From: a virus
Reading direction: 5' to 3' (one strand)
Virus record (IMG/VR): IMGVR_UViG_3300028840_000725
Coordinates: 1 to 42,711 of that record
Length of the DNA stretch: 42,711 nt
Positions 14,301 through 21,390 of the stretch are shown here, piece after piece; position 1 is the first letter of the stretch, and the number at the start of each line of letters is the position of its first letter. The notes below the pieces were generated by a model. It made no database searches and was not told the DNA's origin. It saw nothing but the letters and a program-made list of their open reading frames with translations. A program made the position numbers and the translations under genes.

Positions 14301-15820
14301 TGCTTCAGCTCCCGCACCCGCTCCCACAAGATGTCCGTGTCGGCCAACCACGCGTACTTGCCGCTGTAGTCGCGCTCCTGCACCAAGCGACGAAACCTCT
14401 CACGACTGAGACGCTGCCCTGCGGGACAACCAAAGTCTTGGGTGAGTCGCGCGCCTTGAGCCCCCAACTCTCCTCGGATCTCCCGAAGTTCTTCAATACC
14501 CACCGGCACGATGTCGACGTTGGTGTTCGACTTGGTGCTCACCGCCCGGTCCATGGCAACAGCACACGCCTCTTCCTTCGAGAAGACAGGACCGACCGCT
14601 TCGAGGAAAGCACGCACGTTGTCAGCGCCGCTGATCGAAAGGGTCCACGCGTCGTACTTCTTCTTCTCGATCTTCTTCGGGTTGAAGCACTTCCGAGAAA
14701 GCACCCCCAACCGGAGCAGCAAGAACCGAAGGTCGTCTACCAAACCCTCCGACGCCAACGTCGTCTCGACGGTCCAGGGACCCTGCACACCAATGGACCC
14801 ATCACAGGCCCAGAAACGGTTCAAGAAGAGCGCCACCTGACGATCGGGCAGTAGGTAGAACTCTGCGGGGACGCGTTTCTCCTTGGCGCGAGAATCCATC
14901 CCGTGGCGCTTCACGAGGTGTCGAATACCCTTCACCTGAAGCGTCGTCGCCTGCCCACTATTCGCGCCTTCCGCAACCGTCACCTCGGGCTCGATGTGCC
15001 GGTGAAAACGATCGTACTGAGAAGTGTCAGCGCACACCAGAGCGACTTCGGAGAACTCCTGGAGGACGCCCGGATCCATGTTCGTGAAGGTGGTGTTCCC
15101 GGTACAGCCGCCATCCCCAGCAAGGTACGCCACGAGCTTTACCTCGTCGTCAGAGATCTCAAGGGGCGTGGTTGGCCCCGGCAACCGGCGCGGCGTCGCC
15201 ACGAGGTCGTCCAACCGAAGTTTCGCGGCTGGAACCCAACCACGAGCAGTGAACACCGGGTGGTCGTAACTGAGATCGATGCGTTGCCCTCCGGCGAGCC
15301 GAAGCTGGATGCATTCCTTGGTCCCGGAAGCGAAAGCTGACGCAGACGACACGCACAGCTTCCCGGTGTCCTGATCCATCGACACCACGGACCAATCCTC
15401 TCCGAGGTCACCAGCTCGGCGTCGGCCGCGGGCAGGGTCGAAGATCTCCGTGTCCGGGTCCACGCACTTGCCGTAACCGATGCTGCCGGTGAGCACCGCT
15501 TCCTGGTACTCGCCCCCCTCAAACAGCTCCTTCATGTCCTCCAGAAGCTGCGGATAGAGCACCGCACAGGTGTTGCCGAGGTAGTACTCGTCTTTGACGA
15601 ACGTCTCGATGTCGACCGGGACCCTCTTCCACTCGGCCTCACTGACGAGCTGGATGAGCTGCTTCTCGCCTTCTTCGGGCTCTTCCTCCAACTCGGCGAG
15701 CATGAGCATCAGAGCCTCGCGCTCGTCAGGAGACAGCCCTGCCAGCTCCTTGCGTAGCGTATCCTCGTCCTCTTCGGCCGTTCGTTTGCTGAGGGACCGG
15801 CCGTCCTGGTCGACGATCAC
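11387..15820 (-). CDS. Terminase large subunit with two inteins
   Basis: The 1,477-residue precursor starts at GTG, overlapping the stop of the small-terminase gene (GTGA), with AGGAG upstream. Removing two inteins (residues 119-533 and 781-1137) leaves a 705-residue motor, a normal TerL size. The ATPase domain has the P-loop GSIGYGK/T, split by intein 1 directly before its Thr, and a Walker B region SLLDETNF (about 635-642). The nuclease domain (after about residue 1138) has an RNase H-like Asp set: HIHIDPAYRK, LVTMDTWQS and GSKDIADALAG. The last 60 residues are Gly/Pro-rich. The enzyme translocates DNA into proheads and cuts it. Both inteins must splice for activity, because one breaks the ATP site and the other lies between the two domains. 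Confidence 0.95.
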   Translation of the reverse strand: MIVDQDGRSLSKRTAEEDEDTLRKELAGLSPDEREALMLMLAELEEEPEEGEKQLIQLVSEAEWKRVPVDIETFVKDEYYLGNTCAVLYPQLLEDMKELFEGGEYQEAVLTGSIGYGKCVDPDTEIFDPARGRRRAGDLGEDWSVVSMDQDTGKLCVSSASAFASGTKECIQLRLAGGQRIDLSYDHPVFTARGWVPAAKLRLDDLVATPRRLPGPTTPLEISDDEVKLVAYLAGDGGCTGNTTFTNMDPGVLQEFSEVALVCADTSQYDRFHRHIEPEVTVAEGANSGQATTLQVKGIRHLVKRHGMDSRAKEKRVPAEFYLLPDRQVALFLNRFWACDGSIGVQGPWTVETTLASEGLVDDLRFLLLRLGVLSRKCFNPKKIEKKKYDAWTLSISGADNVRAFLEAVGPVFSKEEACAVAMDRAVSTKSNTNVDIVPVGIEELREIRGELGAQGARLTQDFGCPAGQRLSRERFRRLVQERDYSGKYAWLADTDILWERVRELKQLEARPVVDLSVPGDTNFVANGIVIHNTFFASIGICRILYELSCMNDPHRSLGLAPDTDISIVCLSVNEALAMKVAFDNVATKLKASPYFEEHFPFKSTKKEFRFPHNVWLAARATTDSSALGLNVIGSLLDETNFMDRGRKVDPRHGAVDHAEMLYTGIMRRMKSRFGRSGKLPGMIFLVSSKKTRDDFTARRIRESRNDPHVFVRDYALWDVKPSAYYSSKKFFVICGNEQTPSRILQKDEEQQVKSQLPDDVTLIEVPEDFRFDFEHDLEGCLTGDTLIPLLDGTEARIEDLVGREEFWTYSYTPDGRFCPGRGSDARLTRKNAKLVQVTLDNGEVVRCTSNHPFMLRSGEYKEAGELQPDDSLMPLYWRRDRYGYELIKSNAGGKWIHTHRLVAREALNEGGALSSALVVHHRNFDRLDNSPWNLEVMTEAEHAELHRRYLHEGMLSEESKARARAGRKARREANPEEARAKSLAALKKASEVYNSDAYDHSEVARKVGKTYGWGAENPSAAIVEARSRNGTKNITRLNKSDQNPARKPANRAASAARLAEAVRSDPRMRVGRIKGLHTRWHTGPFETCPRCQESLRADGNNHKVVSVEPAGRADVYDITVEGVHNFALSAGVVVHNSIRDIAGVATVAISPFIQRREKLVFNAERRHPFSVEIYDPSRPGTFLWDLMVRKMQMKDFSGHVHEALKPIVNPKAPRHIHIDPAYRKDAVGICMSHISGWTDVVRRAEDGSVFQERQPRFFVDLILQVVPPVGDEIVLGDLRRLVYSLSDHGYMITLVTMDTWQSVDSLQQLKQKGYAAEHLSVDTKMDPYEHLKSAFYEDRVDLYNYPRLFKELRELEKDEKKKKVDHPPRGSKDIADALAGCLYTLAKHQATQPLPILSGLSYSPDAWMEEQLHAAAAHQRGSQGAPGNRFYPENPQAGAGGGYPLQVLPPVLGGGPNGSPGGGGPDWGGGWNPSSL
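12410..13480 (-). other. Intein 2 of the large terminase, with HNH-type homing endonuclease
   Basis: This intein covers precursor residues 781-1137 (357 aa). It begins Cys (CLTGDTLIPLLDG, block A), has TSNHPF in block B, and ends in a block F/G region DVYDITVEGVHNF with the terminal VVVHN followed by Ser in the extein. The insert carries an HNH-like nuclease (HTHRLVAREAL, then LVVHHRNFDRLDNSPWNLEV), a basic helical stretch, and a CPRC knuckle near the end. It sits at EHDLEG/SIRDIAG, between the ATPase and nuclease domains. All splice-site residues (Cys1, His-Asn at the end, Ser +1) are present, so splicing is expected. Confidence 0.92.
14222..15466 (-). other. Intein 1 of the large terminase, with LAGLIDADG homing endonuclease
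   Basis: This intein covers precursor residues 119-533 (415 aa) and interrupts the Walker A motif between Lys and Thr (GSIGYGK / TFFAS). It starts CVDPDTEIFDPARG (block A), has SYDHPVF in place of the usual TxxH block B, and ends with VVDLSVPGDTNFVANG and the terminal IVIHN. Two dodecapeptide-like motifs, LVAYLAGDGG (about 229-238) and LFLNRFWACDGSI (about 331-343), mark a LAGLIDADG endonuclease. The +1 extein residue is Thr. Insertion at the catalytic loop of an essential ATPase is a classic conserved target. Confidence 0.93.
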
Positions 15821-16572
15821 GAGCCCGTCTCCTGCAGCTCGGATGGGGGCTCAGGCGAACCGGGACCGGACTCGGGCGGAGCCTCCTTGGCCTCCACCGT
15901 CTCCGCTTCCGCGTCGATGACCACCGGCGCATCGGCCTTCTTGGCAAGCTGCTTGGCAATCCCCAACAGCTTCCGGCGCTTCTCAGGGCTGGCAAGAACC
16001 TGCGCCACCCTCGGATTGGAGAAACGCTCGGCTACATGCGCCGTGATGTGCGCGTCGATGTCGACCGTTCCGATCTGCCGATTGTTGAGCCCGAGGTCCA
16101 TCTTCAACTCAGCGATGGTGCTCAAGATCTCTCGGGTCGTCCGAATCTCCTGCGTCATCGACGGGAAGAGCTTCTTGATGGTGCGCTCGTTCTGCAACTC
16201 GATGCCCAAACGCTCCATCTGGAGCTGGTACAGGTTCCACAGCTCCTGCAGCTCGTCGAGTCCTTCGTCCACCTGCTCCTGCGCACTGGCAAACTTCGAA
16301 GGGATGCGCTTCTGAATGAGCTGGGCCGGAGGAATGGTGTCGCGGTAGCGCCGCAATACGGAGATCAAACCCTGCGCCGAAACCTCCGTGTACTCGTCGC
16401 ACTCCTCCTGGATGTACTGCGCCAGGGCCGGCATCCCCCAACCTTCGAGAATCCGCCGGTGGACCTCGTCGAAGCACTTGAGAGCCCGCAACTTCTGGAA
16501 GCCCCGCTCCCTGCCTACAGGACGCTTGCTCGTGAACGCCGGGGATCGACGCTTCTTGCCCTTCTTCGCCAC
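15817..16572 (-). CDS. Probable terminase small subunit
   Basis: This 251-residue protein is encoded directly before, and coupled (GTGA) to, the large terminase. The N-terminus is very basic (MAKKGKKRRSPAFTSKRPVG). A helical region with a possible helix-turn-helix follows (FDEVHRRILEGWGMPALAQY, 34-53). A long central helix pair (EQVDEGLDELQELWNLYQLQ, about 98-117, and on to about 155) could oligomerise. The C-terminus is acidic and Pro-rich. DNA-binding N-terminus, coiled-coil middle and position fit a TerS, which recognises viral DNA and recruits TerL. No sequence match is obvious, as is usual for this fast-evolving subunit. It starts at GTG with a weak ribosome site and a possible leaderless promoter. 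Confidence 0.68.
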   Translation of the reverse strand: MAKKGKKRRSPAFTSKRPVGRERGFQKLRALKCFDEVHRRILEGWGMPALAQYIQEECDEYTEVSAQGLISVLRRYRDTIPPAQLIQKRIPSKFASAQEQVDEGLDELQELWNLYQLQMERLGIELQNERTIKKLFPSMTQEIRTTREILSTIAELKMDLGLNNRQIGTVDIDAHITAHVAERFSNPRVAQVLASPEKRRKLLGIAKQLAKKADAPVVIDAEAETVEAKEAPPESGPGSPEPPSELQETGS

Positions 16573-16578
16573 GAAGTC

Positions 16579-16606
16579 AGTCTACCACAGAGCAGCGGAT
16601 AGTCAG
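16579..16606 (-). promoter_or_regulatory. Candidate promoter before the terminase genes
   Basis: CTGACT at 16601-16606 lies 16 bases from TAGACT (16579-16584), which is directly preceded by TGG, an extended -10. The GTG start of the small terminase begins six bases after the -10, so the message would be leaderless. It resembles three clearer promoters in the window but deviates at the -35 first base and spacer, so it is less certain. Confidence 0.45.
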
Positions 16607-16659
16607 GAGTTACGGGAGTTTTCCCTCGCGCGCCGCCGACTCCACAGCCCTGGAGTGTC

Positions 16660-17304
16660 CTACCGCTTCGTGTGCTTGTGGTGGACTCTCTCCACCTTGT
16701 CCAACCGTTCGGCGATGGCCGCGTTGATGGAACGGTTGAGATCAGAAAGGTTGGCCGACACCTTCTTGTAGTAAGGGTGCTTCAGCCACTCGTCGTAAGG
16801 GAGGTTGCCGCGCTTCTTATTGCACTTGCGGCACGACGCCAGAAGGTTGTCCTCCGTCGATGGACCTCCCAGTTCCCAGAGAACAAGGTGGTCTACAGTC
16901 AGCGGGACGTCGTCCTTCCCGCAGTAACGGCAGGCGTAGCGGTCCCGCTTGAAGACCTTCCACGAGACGCCCTGCGAGATCTGCCGAGCGCTCTTACGCA
17001 AGATGATCTTCGACAGCTTCCCGTCCTTCGCTTGCGCCAGCACCTCAGTCTCCATGACGTCGGTCTGCCGGACGAACTTCTGCCACTCCTCCAACGACAT
17101 GGCCAACGTCTCAACCTCGTCCGGAAGCTCAGGACCATCAAACAAGATCGGCTCCCCCTTCCCGAACTCGGTAGTCCCGACATACAGCTCGGCGTCGTCC
17201 TCGGGGAAGAAGCACAACAGCACCTTCCCCTCCCCGCGCCAAATGGCGCCCACGAGCTGGATGGTGTTGCCCACGGAGAGCAGATTCAACTCTGAGAACT
17301 TCAT
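16660..17304 (-). CDS. HNH endonuclease with Cys4 zinc site
   Basis: This 214-residue protein has an HNH domain in its second half: WKVFKRDRYACRYCGK (115-130), LTVDHLVLWELGG with Asp138-His139, EDNLLASCRKCNKKRGN with Asn153, and zinc cysteines 125, 128, 158 and 161. This is the McrA/phage-type ββα-metal nuclease. The N-terminal half is a separate unknown domain. The start (ATG) overlaps the stop of the VanW-like gene (ATGA). It lies just upstream of the terminase genes, where HNH proteins often assist packaging (HK97 gp74 type); a free-standing homing nuclease is the alternative. Confidence 0.85.
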   Translation of the reverse strand: MKFSELNLLSVGNTIQLVGAIWRGEGKVLLCFFPEDDAELYVGTTEFGKGEPILFDGPELPDEVETLAMSLEEWQKFVRQTDVMETEVLAQAKDGKLSKIILRKSARQISQGVSWKVFKRDRYACRYCGKDDVPLTVDHLVLWELGGPSTEDNLLASCRKCNKKRGNLPYDEWLKHPYYKKVSANLSDLNRSINAAIAERLDKVERVHHKHTKR

Positions 17305-18263
17305 GGCTCCTCCGGATACGGATCGTCTTCTGTCTCTTCTTCCCAGTCGGTCGGGACGTACCAGATCTCGTCCACCGGCTTGTACCGACTGATGAACCTC
17401 TTCTCCTCGCCGTTGATCTTCACGACGAGCACGCCTTCCACGCCGAGGGCCGGCTTCTGCTTCTGGCAGCTGTTCGCCCCCTTGTGCAGCACCTTGCGGA
17501 ATCGCTTCTCCGGGTCAGTGGTCTTCCACGAGCGCCACTTCATCGTGACCTTCGGGGGCTCGCCCTCCCCCATGATGACCACCTCCAGCGCGCCCTTCCC
17601 CTCGGGCACTCGTCCGCCGTCTGGACCCTCCACGCCTCCGAGCCCCTTGATGGCTATCGGGGAGTCGTAGGGGTTCTTGATCTTCAGGTCAGGGCAGATG
17701 CGAATGTCCGGCTTCTCCACCCAGCACTCCTCGGGGTAGCTCACCGTGGCGTCCATCCCCTTCGGGATGTAGCTCGACGGGCGTGAGTGGGGTCTACGCT
17801 CGACCACCTCCAGCCCAGCACGCAGCGCCGCCACGAACAGCGTCGAGCTGACCTGGCAGGTGCCGCCGCCGTAGCTCTCCGTCATCTCCCCGAGCACGAT
17901 GGTTGGTGCAGGCAGGTATCCGCGCTCCTTGGTCCGCGGCCCCAAAGCCTCGTTGAAGCTCCACACCTCGCCGGGGGCTACGACGAAGTTGAGCGCCAGC
18001 GCCAGCTTCGTGATGTTGTGGACGCGCCCGTCGTCGAGCCCATCCTTGTAGTAGGTCGTGTAGGCCCCTAGGATCACCTCTCCGTGCTCTTTGGGGGCGG
18101 GAGCGACCTCAGGGACCCCAGCGTCTTCCGGCGCCTCAGAGGCCGTCTGAAGGGCCGTAGCGGGCGGGGCCTCTGGGGCCTCGTGCTGCGTGCCCGAGGA
18201 CGTCAGGACCCCCACCAAGGCGGCAGCGACCGCCACCGCCAGGAACTTCCAGCGCGCCTTCAT
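17301..18263 (-). CDS. VanW-domain protein with N-terminal signal/anchor segment
   Basis: The start is ATG 18261-18263, overlapping the previous stop (ATGA). The 320-residue protein begins MKARWKFLAVAVAAALVGVL, a typical export signal or membrane anchor, followed by an Ala/Pro/Glu-rich linker to about residue 65. Residues about 70-235 match the VanW family closely: RVHNITKLALAL, APGEVWSFNEALGPRTKERG, YGGGTCQVSSTLF and GMDATVSYPE. The C-terminal 80 residues are a beta-rich extension. VanW proteins are found in vancomycin-resistance operons and in many envelope proteins; their biochemical role is not settled. In a phage it may act at the host envelope (lysis, superinfection exclusion, wall modification). 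It is embedded between polymerase and terminase genes. Confidence 0.85.
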   Translation of the reverse strand: MKARWKFLAVAVAAALVGVLTSSGTQHEAPEAPPATALQTASEAPEDAGVPEVAPAPKEHGEVILGAYTTYYKDGLDDGRVHNITKLALALNFVVAPGEVWSFNEALGPRTKERGYLPAPTIVLGEMTESYGGGTCQVSSTLFVAALRAGLEVVERRPHSRPSSYIPKGMDATVSYPEECWVEKPDIRICPDLKIKNPYDSPIAIKGLGGVEGPDGGRVPEGKGALEVVIMGEGEPPKVTMKWRSWKTTDPEKRFRKVLHKGANSCQKQKPALGVEGVLVVKINGEEKRFISRYKPVDEIWYVPTDWEEETEDDPYPEEP

Positions 18264-18739
18264 GGCACCTCGAACGTGGGCCTGGGGTCCCCGTCGCACC
18301 ACAGCACCGGACCGGTGTCCTTCTTGGAAGGCTCCAAGGTAGGCGAGTAGAAAAGCGGCCGGCGAGGAATGATCCGAACGGCCCCGTGAGGAAGCTGCCG
18401 GCGCTCGTACACCGACACGATGATGCCGTTGTGGCACCGCTCGAACTTGTAGCGGGACCGCTTGGTCCACTGGGGGCGGTCGGCCCCTGCAGGCAGACAG
18501 TAGCCTCCCTCCCGTCCGGGGGAGGGGTACTGACGACACAGCTCCCAGTAGGAGGGCTCTCGATTGCGCACGTCATCACGCACAGCTTCGCTCAACCAGT
18601 AGTCAGGATTCTCGGGAAGCTGCTCGGGGGTGTCAGCCGAAGGCCCCACGTAGACCACCACGCCGACCTTCTCCGCCCAACGCCCCCACGAAGCGGAGCG
18701 CCAGACCACCCTGTCCCCGATCTTTAATGCGCTGCCCAC
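18260..18739 (-). CDS. Hypothetical protein following the DNA polymerase gene
   Basis: This 159-residue product starts at GTG, overlapping the polymerase stop by 16 bases, with GGAAG just upstream. The N-terminus has a KOW/SH3-like strand pattern (LKIGDRVVWRSASWGRWAEK, then VGVVVYVG), and the middle is rich in Tyr, Trp and Arg (SRYKFERCHNGIIVSVYERR). There is no signal peptide. The beta-barrel-like start hints at a nucleic-acid or protein-binding domain, but no family is recognised. It is coupled to the VanW-like gene. Confidence 0.7.
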   Translation of the reverse strand: MGSALKIGDRVVWRSASWGRWAEKVGVVVYVGPSADTPEQLPENPDYWLSEAVRDDVRNREPSYWELCRQYPSPGREGGYCLPAGADRPQWTKRSRYKFERCHNGIIVSVYERRQLPHGAVRIIPRRPLFYSPTLEPSKKDTGPVLWCDGDPRPTFEVP

Positions 18740-20472
18740 GATCTTCCAATATCTGCTTCGGCTACCACCGGCACGTCAGGAAGCATTGGCTGGATGCCAT
18801 CCACCATGCATTGCTCGATGGTCTGCTTGACCTGCGGAACCAGCTCGGGGTCGTCGTCACACTCGACTACGATCTCGTCGTGCACCATGTGGATCATCTT
18901 CGCCCTGCCCTCGAACTGCTTCAGACCGAAGTAGACGTTGCGCAACGCGCGCTTCAGGCCATCTGCCCCAGTCCCTTGGATCGGGGTGTTTAGAAATTCA
19001 TTGCGGGCCTTTTTAGGATCCAAAAAACGCCTGCGCCCCCATAGAGTGCGAGCCGTAGCGGTACGCTCGCCGTCGCGCAGTGCTCGGTCCTGCCAAGACC
19101 GAATGCGTGGGTAGCCGTCGAAGTACCGCTTGATGAACTGCTTCGCCTGCCGAAGCGTGATCGCCACACCGTAGTTCGACATCGAGTAGACGACCAACCT
19201 CTCAGCACCGAGTCCGTAGATGAGCCCGAAGTTCACGGGCTTCGCGGCCTGGCGCTGCGCCTTGGTCACCTTGTCTATGGGCACGCCCGAGACGATGCTC
19301 GCGGTGCGCCGATGCGCGTCCTCACCCTTCAGGTAGATACCGCGCAGCGTCGGATCTCCGGTGATCTGCGCCGCGATGCGCAGCTCGATTTGCCCGTAGT
19401 CACAGACGATGATGATCTTCCCATCCCCAGGTCGGAAGCAGTCCCGGTACTCGAACACCCGAGGAATCTGCTGGAGGTTCGGCGCTCGCGAGGCATACCG
19501 TCCAGCCCCCGTCAGCGGCCAGAAGTCGGTGTGCACCCGGTCCGTCTCGGGGTCGAGATGCTTCAGGTAATCCGCACCGAAGGCACTCAGCAGCTTGGCG
19601 ACCTTGCGGTACTCCATGAATAGAGGGATCGCCTCGTGCTTGGTGGCGATCATCGCCATCGTATCCTCACGAGTGTCCGGAAGGTCGATACCCAGCTTCT
19701 TGAAGGACTCCTTCACCTGCATCGGGGAGTTGAGGTTGAACCCCACCTCGATACCCGGAAGAAACAAGAGCCCCTTGGGGTGGGGCAGCATGCGGTCGAG
19801 CTTCAACCGCAGCTCCTTGACACGCTCCTCGTTCTTGCGCGCGAGAGCTACCCATCGATCCTTGTCTACGCGAAAACCGTTCAGCTCGATGCGGGACTCG
19901 GGAAGGATGGCCCCGAACTCCAGCAGGGCGATCTTGTTCAACCCCGCCTTCGCGAGCTGCGGCTTCAAGCTGTCGCGCAGCGGGTGGAGGTACGTGACGT
20001 CCTCCGCAGCGTAGTCGAGCTGCTTCTGCGTCAGGGAGCCGGTCCAGTCCGACCCGCCCTGATCGTCAACACCGGGCGCAACCTGCAGCTCTCGGTTGTA
20101 GAGATCATACAGGTTGTGCCCCAGGTGCTTGCCGTTGTGAATGAGGGCGCTAGCGCGAAACGTGTCGAACAGCGGCCACAGCTCCACGTCGTGCTTGTGA
20201 AGGAACCACTTCTGCTCGAACTTCGCGTTCTGGACCACCTTGACGGACGACTGGGACCCCAGAGCATCCGCTACCGGTCCAAGTGTTCCGGTCTCAAAGA
20301 GGTCAACGACATACGTACCTTGACCGGTGTTCAGCTGTACCAGTCGAATATCGCCATGGAGAGGCGACAGGTGCGTCGTCTCGATGTCTAGCCCTACGAC
20401 CTGAGCGCTGTCGACCTCGTTCGCGATGGGGCCTAGGCGCTCAGCGTCGCGGACTACCTCGTACTGGGTCAC
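18724..20472 (-). CDS. DNA polymerase, family A, with 3'-5' exonuclease
   Basis: This 582-residue enzyme lacks the 5' nuclease domain of bacterial Pol I. The exonuclease domain shows Exo I GLDIETT (Asp29, Glu31), Exo II QNAKFE (Asn82, with Glu86 where Asp is usual) and Exo III YAAEDVTYL (Tyr154, Asp158). The polymerase domain has motif A VCDYGQIELRIAA (Asp358), motif B RQAAKPVNFGLIYG (Arg407, Lys411, Phe415) and motif C MVHDEIVVE (Asp532). Phe415 corresponds to E. coli Phe762. It presumably acts as the replicative or gap-filling polymerase with the helicase, primase and SSBs upstream. The GTG start overlaps the stop of the H1-like gene. Confidence 0.96.
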   Translation of the reverse strand: MTQYEVVRDAERLGPIANEVDSAQVVGLDIETTHLSPLHGDIRLVQLNTGQGTYVVDLFETGTLGPVADALGSQSSVKVVQNAKFEQKWFLHKHDVELWPLFDTFRASALIHNGKHLGHNLYDLYNRELQVAPGVDDQGGSDWTGSLTQKQLDYAAEDVTYLHPLRDSLKPQLAKAGLNKIALLEFGAILPESRIELNGFRVDKDRWVALARKNEERVKELRLKLDRMLPHPKGLLFLPGIEVGFNLNSPMQVKESFKKLGIDLPDTREDTMAMIATKHEAIPLFMEYRKVAKLLSAFGADYLKHLDPETDRVHTDFWPLTGAGRYASRAPNLQQIPRVFEYRDCFRPGDGKIIIVCDYGQIELRIAAQITGDPTLRGIYLKGEDAHRRTASIVSGVPIDKVTKAQRQAAKPVNFGLIYGLGAERLVVYSMSNYGVAITLRQAKQFIKRYFDGYPRIRSWQDRALRDGERTATARTLWGRRRFLDPKKARNEFLNTPIQGTGADGLKRALRNVYFGLKQFEGRAKMIHMVHDEIVVECDDDPELVPQVKQTIEQCMVDGIQPMLPDVPVVAEADIGRSWAAH

Positions 20473-21311
20473 TTCTTGGCGTCAGCTGCGTGCTTCTTGC
20501 CCTTCGCGGTGGCCTTGTAGGTCCCGCGCTCGACCTGCTCGATGAGCCCAGCTCGGGCCGGCCTCCGGAGCGAGTTCCGCACCCAGCTGTTTGCCTGCGC
20601 CTTGGCTTTGCCCTTGAAGCACGCCGACGCCAGCTCCTTGATCGTCATGGTGCCCTGCCCGTTGCAGAGAGCACTCAAGATCTTCAGCTCCTTGGCGTTG
20701 AGCGCCTTCTCGCTCATGTCGATGGGCGGTCCGCTCTGCCCGCTAGCAGGAGCGGTCTTCGGAGCGCCGTTGCTCTTCGGAGCGGCCTTCTTGCCGTTGC
20801 TCTTCGAAGCCGCCTTCTTCTTCGGCGCCGCCTTCTTCTTCGGCGCCGCCTTCTTCTTCGGCGCCGCCTTGGCCTTGGTTGTGGTCTTCTTCTTGGCCGC
20901 AGCCTTCGCTTTGGCCGCGCCCTTCTTTGCTACTGCCTTTGCCATGTCGTCCTCTTCACTTTTCCCTACGTCCGCGGCTTGAGCCGCCGAAGGTTCCTGA
21001 GCAGGTGAAGCAACCTTGGGTTGCTCCTCTGCCGGCTCTTCCGCCGGCTGCTCCTGAACCGAAACCGCCTGCGACTCTGTAGCCTCCACCAACGAAAGAA
21101 CCTCGAAGGTGTCGGCATCCATCAGCTGGACGGAAGCCTTCTCTTTCTGCTCGGCCGCCCGAAGGAGCCTCCCCTCAGTCCGGCTCTTCTCCTCCGTCTT
21201 GACGAGCTTCTTCGTGTTGTCGTGGTAGTGCTGCTCCATCTCGATGGTGGTCTCTCGAAAGAGCCCCTTGCCGAGAGGGACAGCGACCTTCTTCGTCGAA
21301 GTCCGAATCAT
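20469..21311 (-). CDS. Histone H1-like Lys/Ala-rich protein with C-terminal winged-helix-like domain
   Basis: The start is placed at ATG 21309-21311 behind GTGAGG (280 residues). A promoter geometry with almost no leader also makes ATG 21372-21374 possible, adding 21 residues. An N-terminal domain of about 100 residues is unknown. An acidic Gln/Glu/Pro linker leads to a Lys/Ala-rich region with KKKAAP repeats, like the tails of histone H1 and bacterial H1-like proteins. The last 80 residues read as a winged-helix-like unit (ALNAKELKILSALCNGQGTM, then a KELASACFKG helix and RAGLIEQVERGTYKAT). DNA compaction or transcription control is likely. It heads the polymerase gene group. Confidence 0.82.
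   Translation of the reverse strand: MIRTSTKKVAVPLGKGLFRETTIEMEQHYHDNTKKLVKTEEKSRTEGRLLRAAEQKEKASVQLMDADTFEVLSLVEATESQAVSVQEQPAEEPAEEQPKVASPAQEPSAAQAADVGKSEEDDMAKAVAKKGAAKAKAAAKKKTTTKAKAAPKKKAAPKKKAAPKKKAASKSNGKKAAPKSNGAPKTAPASGQSGPPIDMSEKALNAKELKILSALCNGQGTMTIKELASACFKGKAKAQANSWVRNSLRRPARAGLIEQVERGTYKATAKGKKHAADAKK
20811..20864. repeat. Three perfect tandem copies of an 18-base unit in the H1-like gene
   Basis: The unit CGCCTTCTTCTTCGGCGC occurs three times head to tail, with a partial fourth copy to 20870. It encodes the KKKAAP repeats in the basic tail. Exact DNA identity suggests recent expansion by slippage, so copy number could vary between isolates. Confidence 0.9.
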
Positions 21312-21374
21312 ACGCCTCACTTCTCCATGCAGCTCTACCTGATGGGGTCGATCGCCAAGGGGGTCGTCCTCCAT

Positions 21375-21390
21375 CTAGGCACCAGCCTAG
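21375..21390. repeat. Dyad overlapping the -10 and start of the H1-like gene promoter
   Basis: CTAGGC and GCCTAG flank a four-base centre. The symmetric element covers the -10 box and the expected transcription start of the promoter at 21384-21412 and ends next to the first ATG. It looks like a repressor or autoregulator site, or a hairpin at the extreme 5' end of the message. Confidence 0.5.

Noticed and set aside
18264-18539. Longer N-terminus (92 more residues) for the VanW-like protein
   Set aside because: It overlaps the preceding gene entirely and hides the signal peptide; the ATGA overlap supports the shorter start.
20811-20870. Tandem repeat considered as a CRISPR or iteron array
   Set aside because: Units abut without spacers, stay in frame and encode a Lys/Ala tail, so they are a coding repeat.
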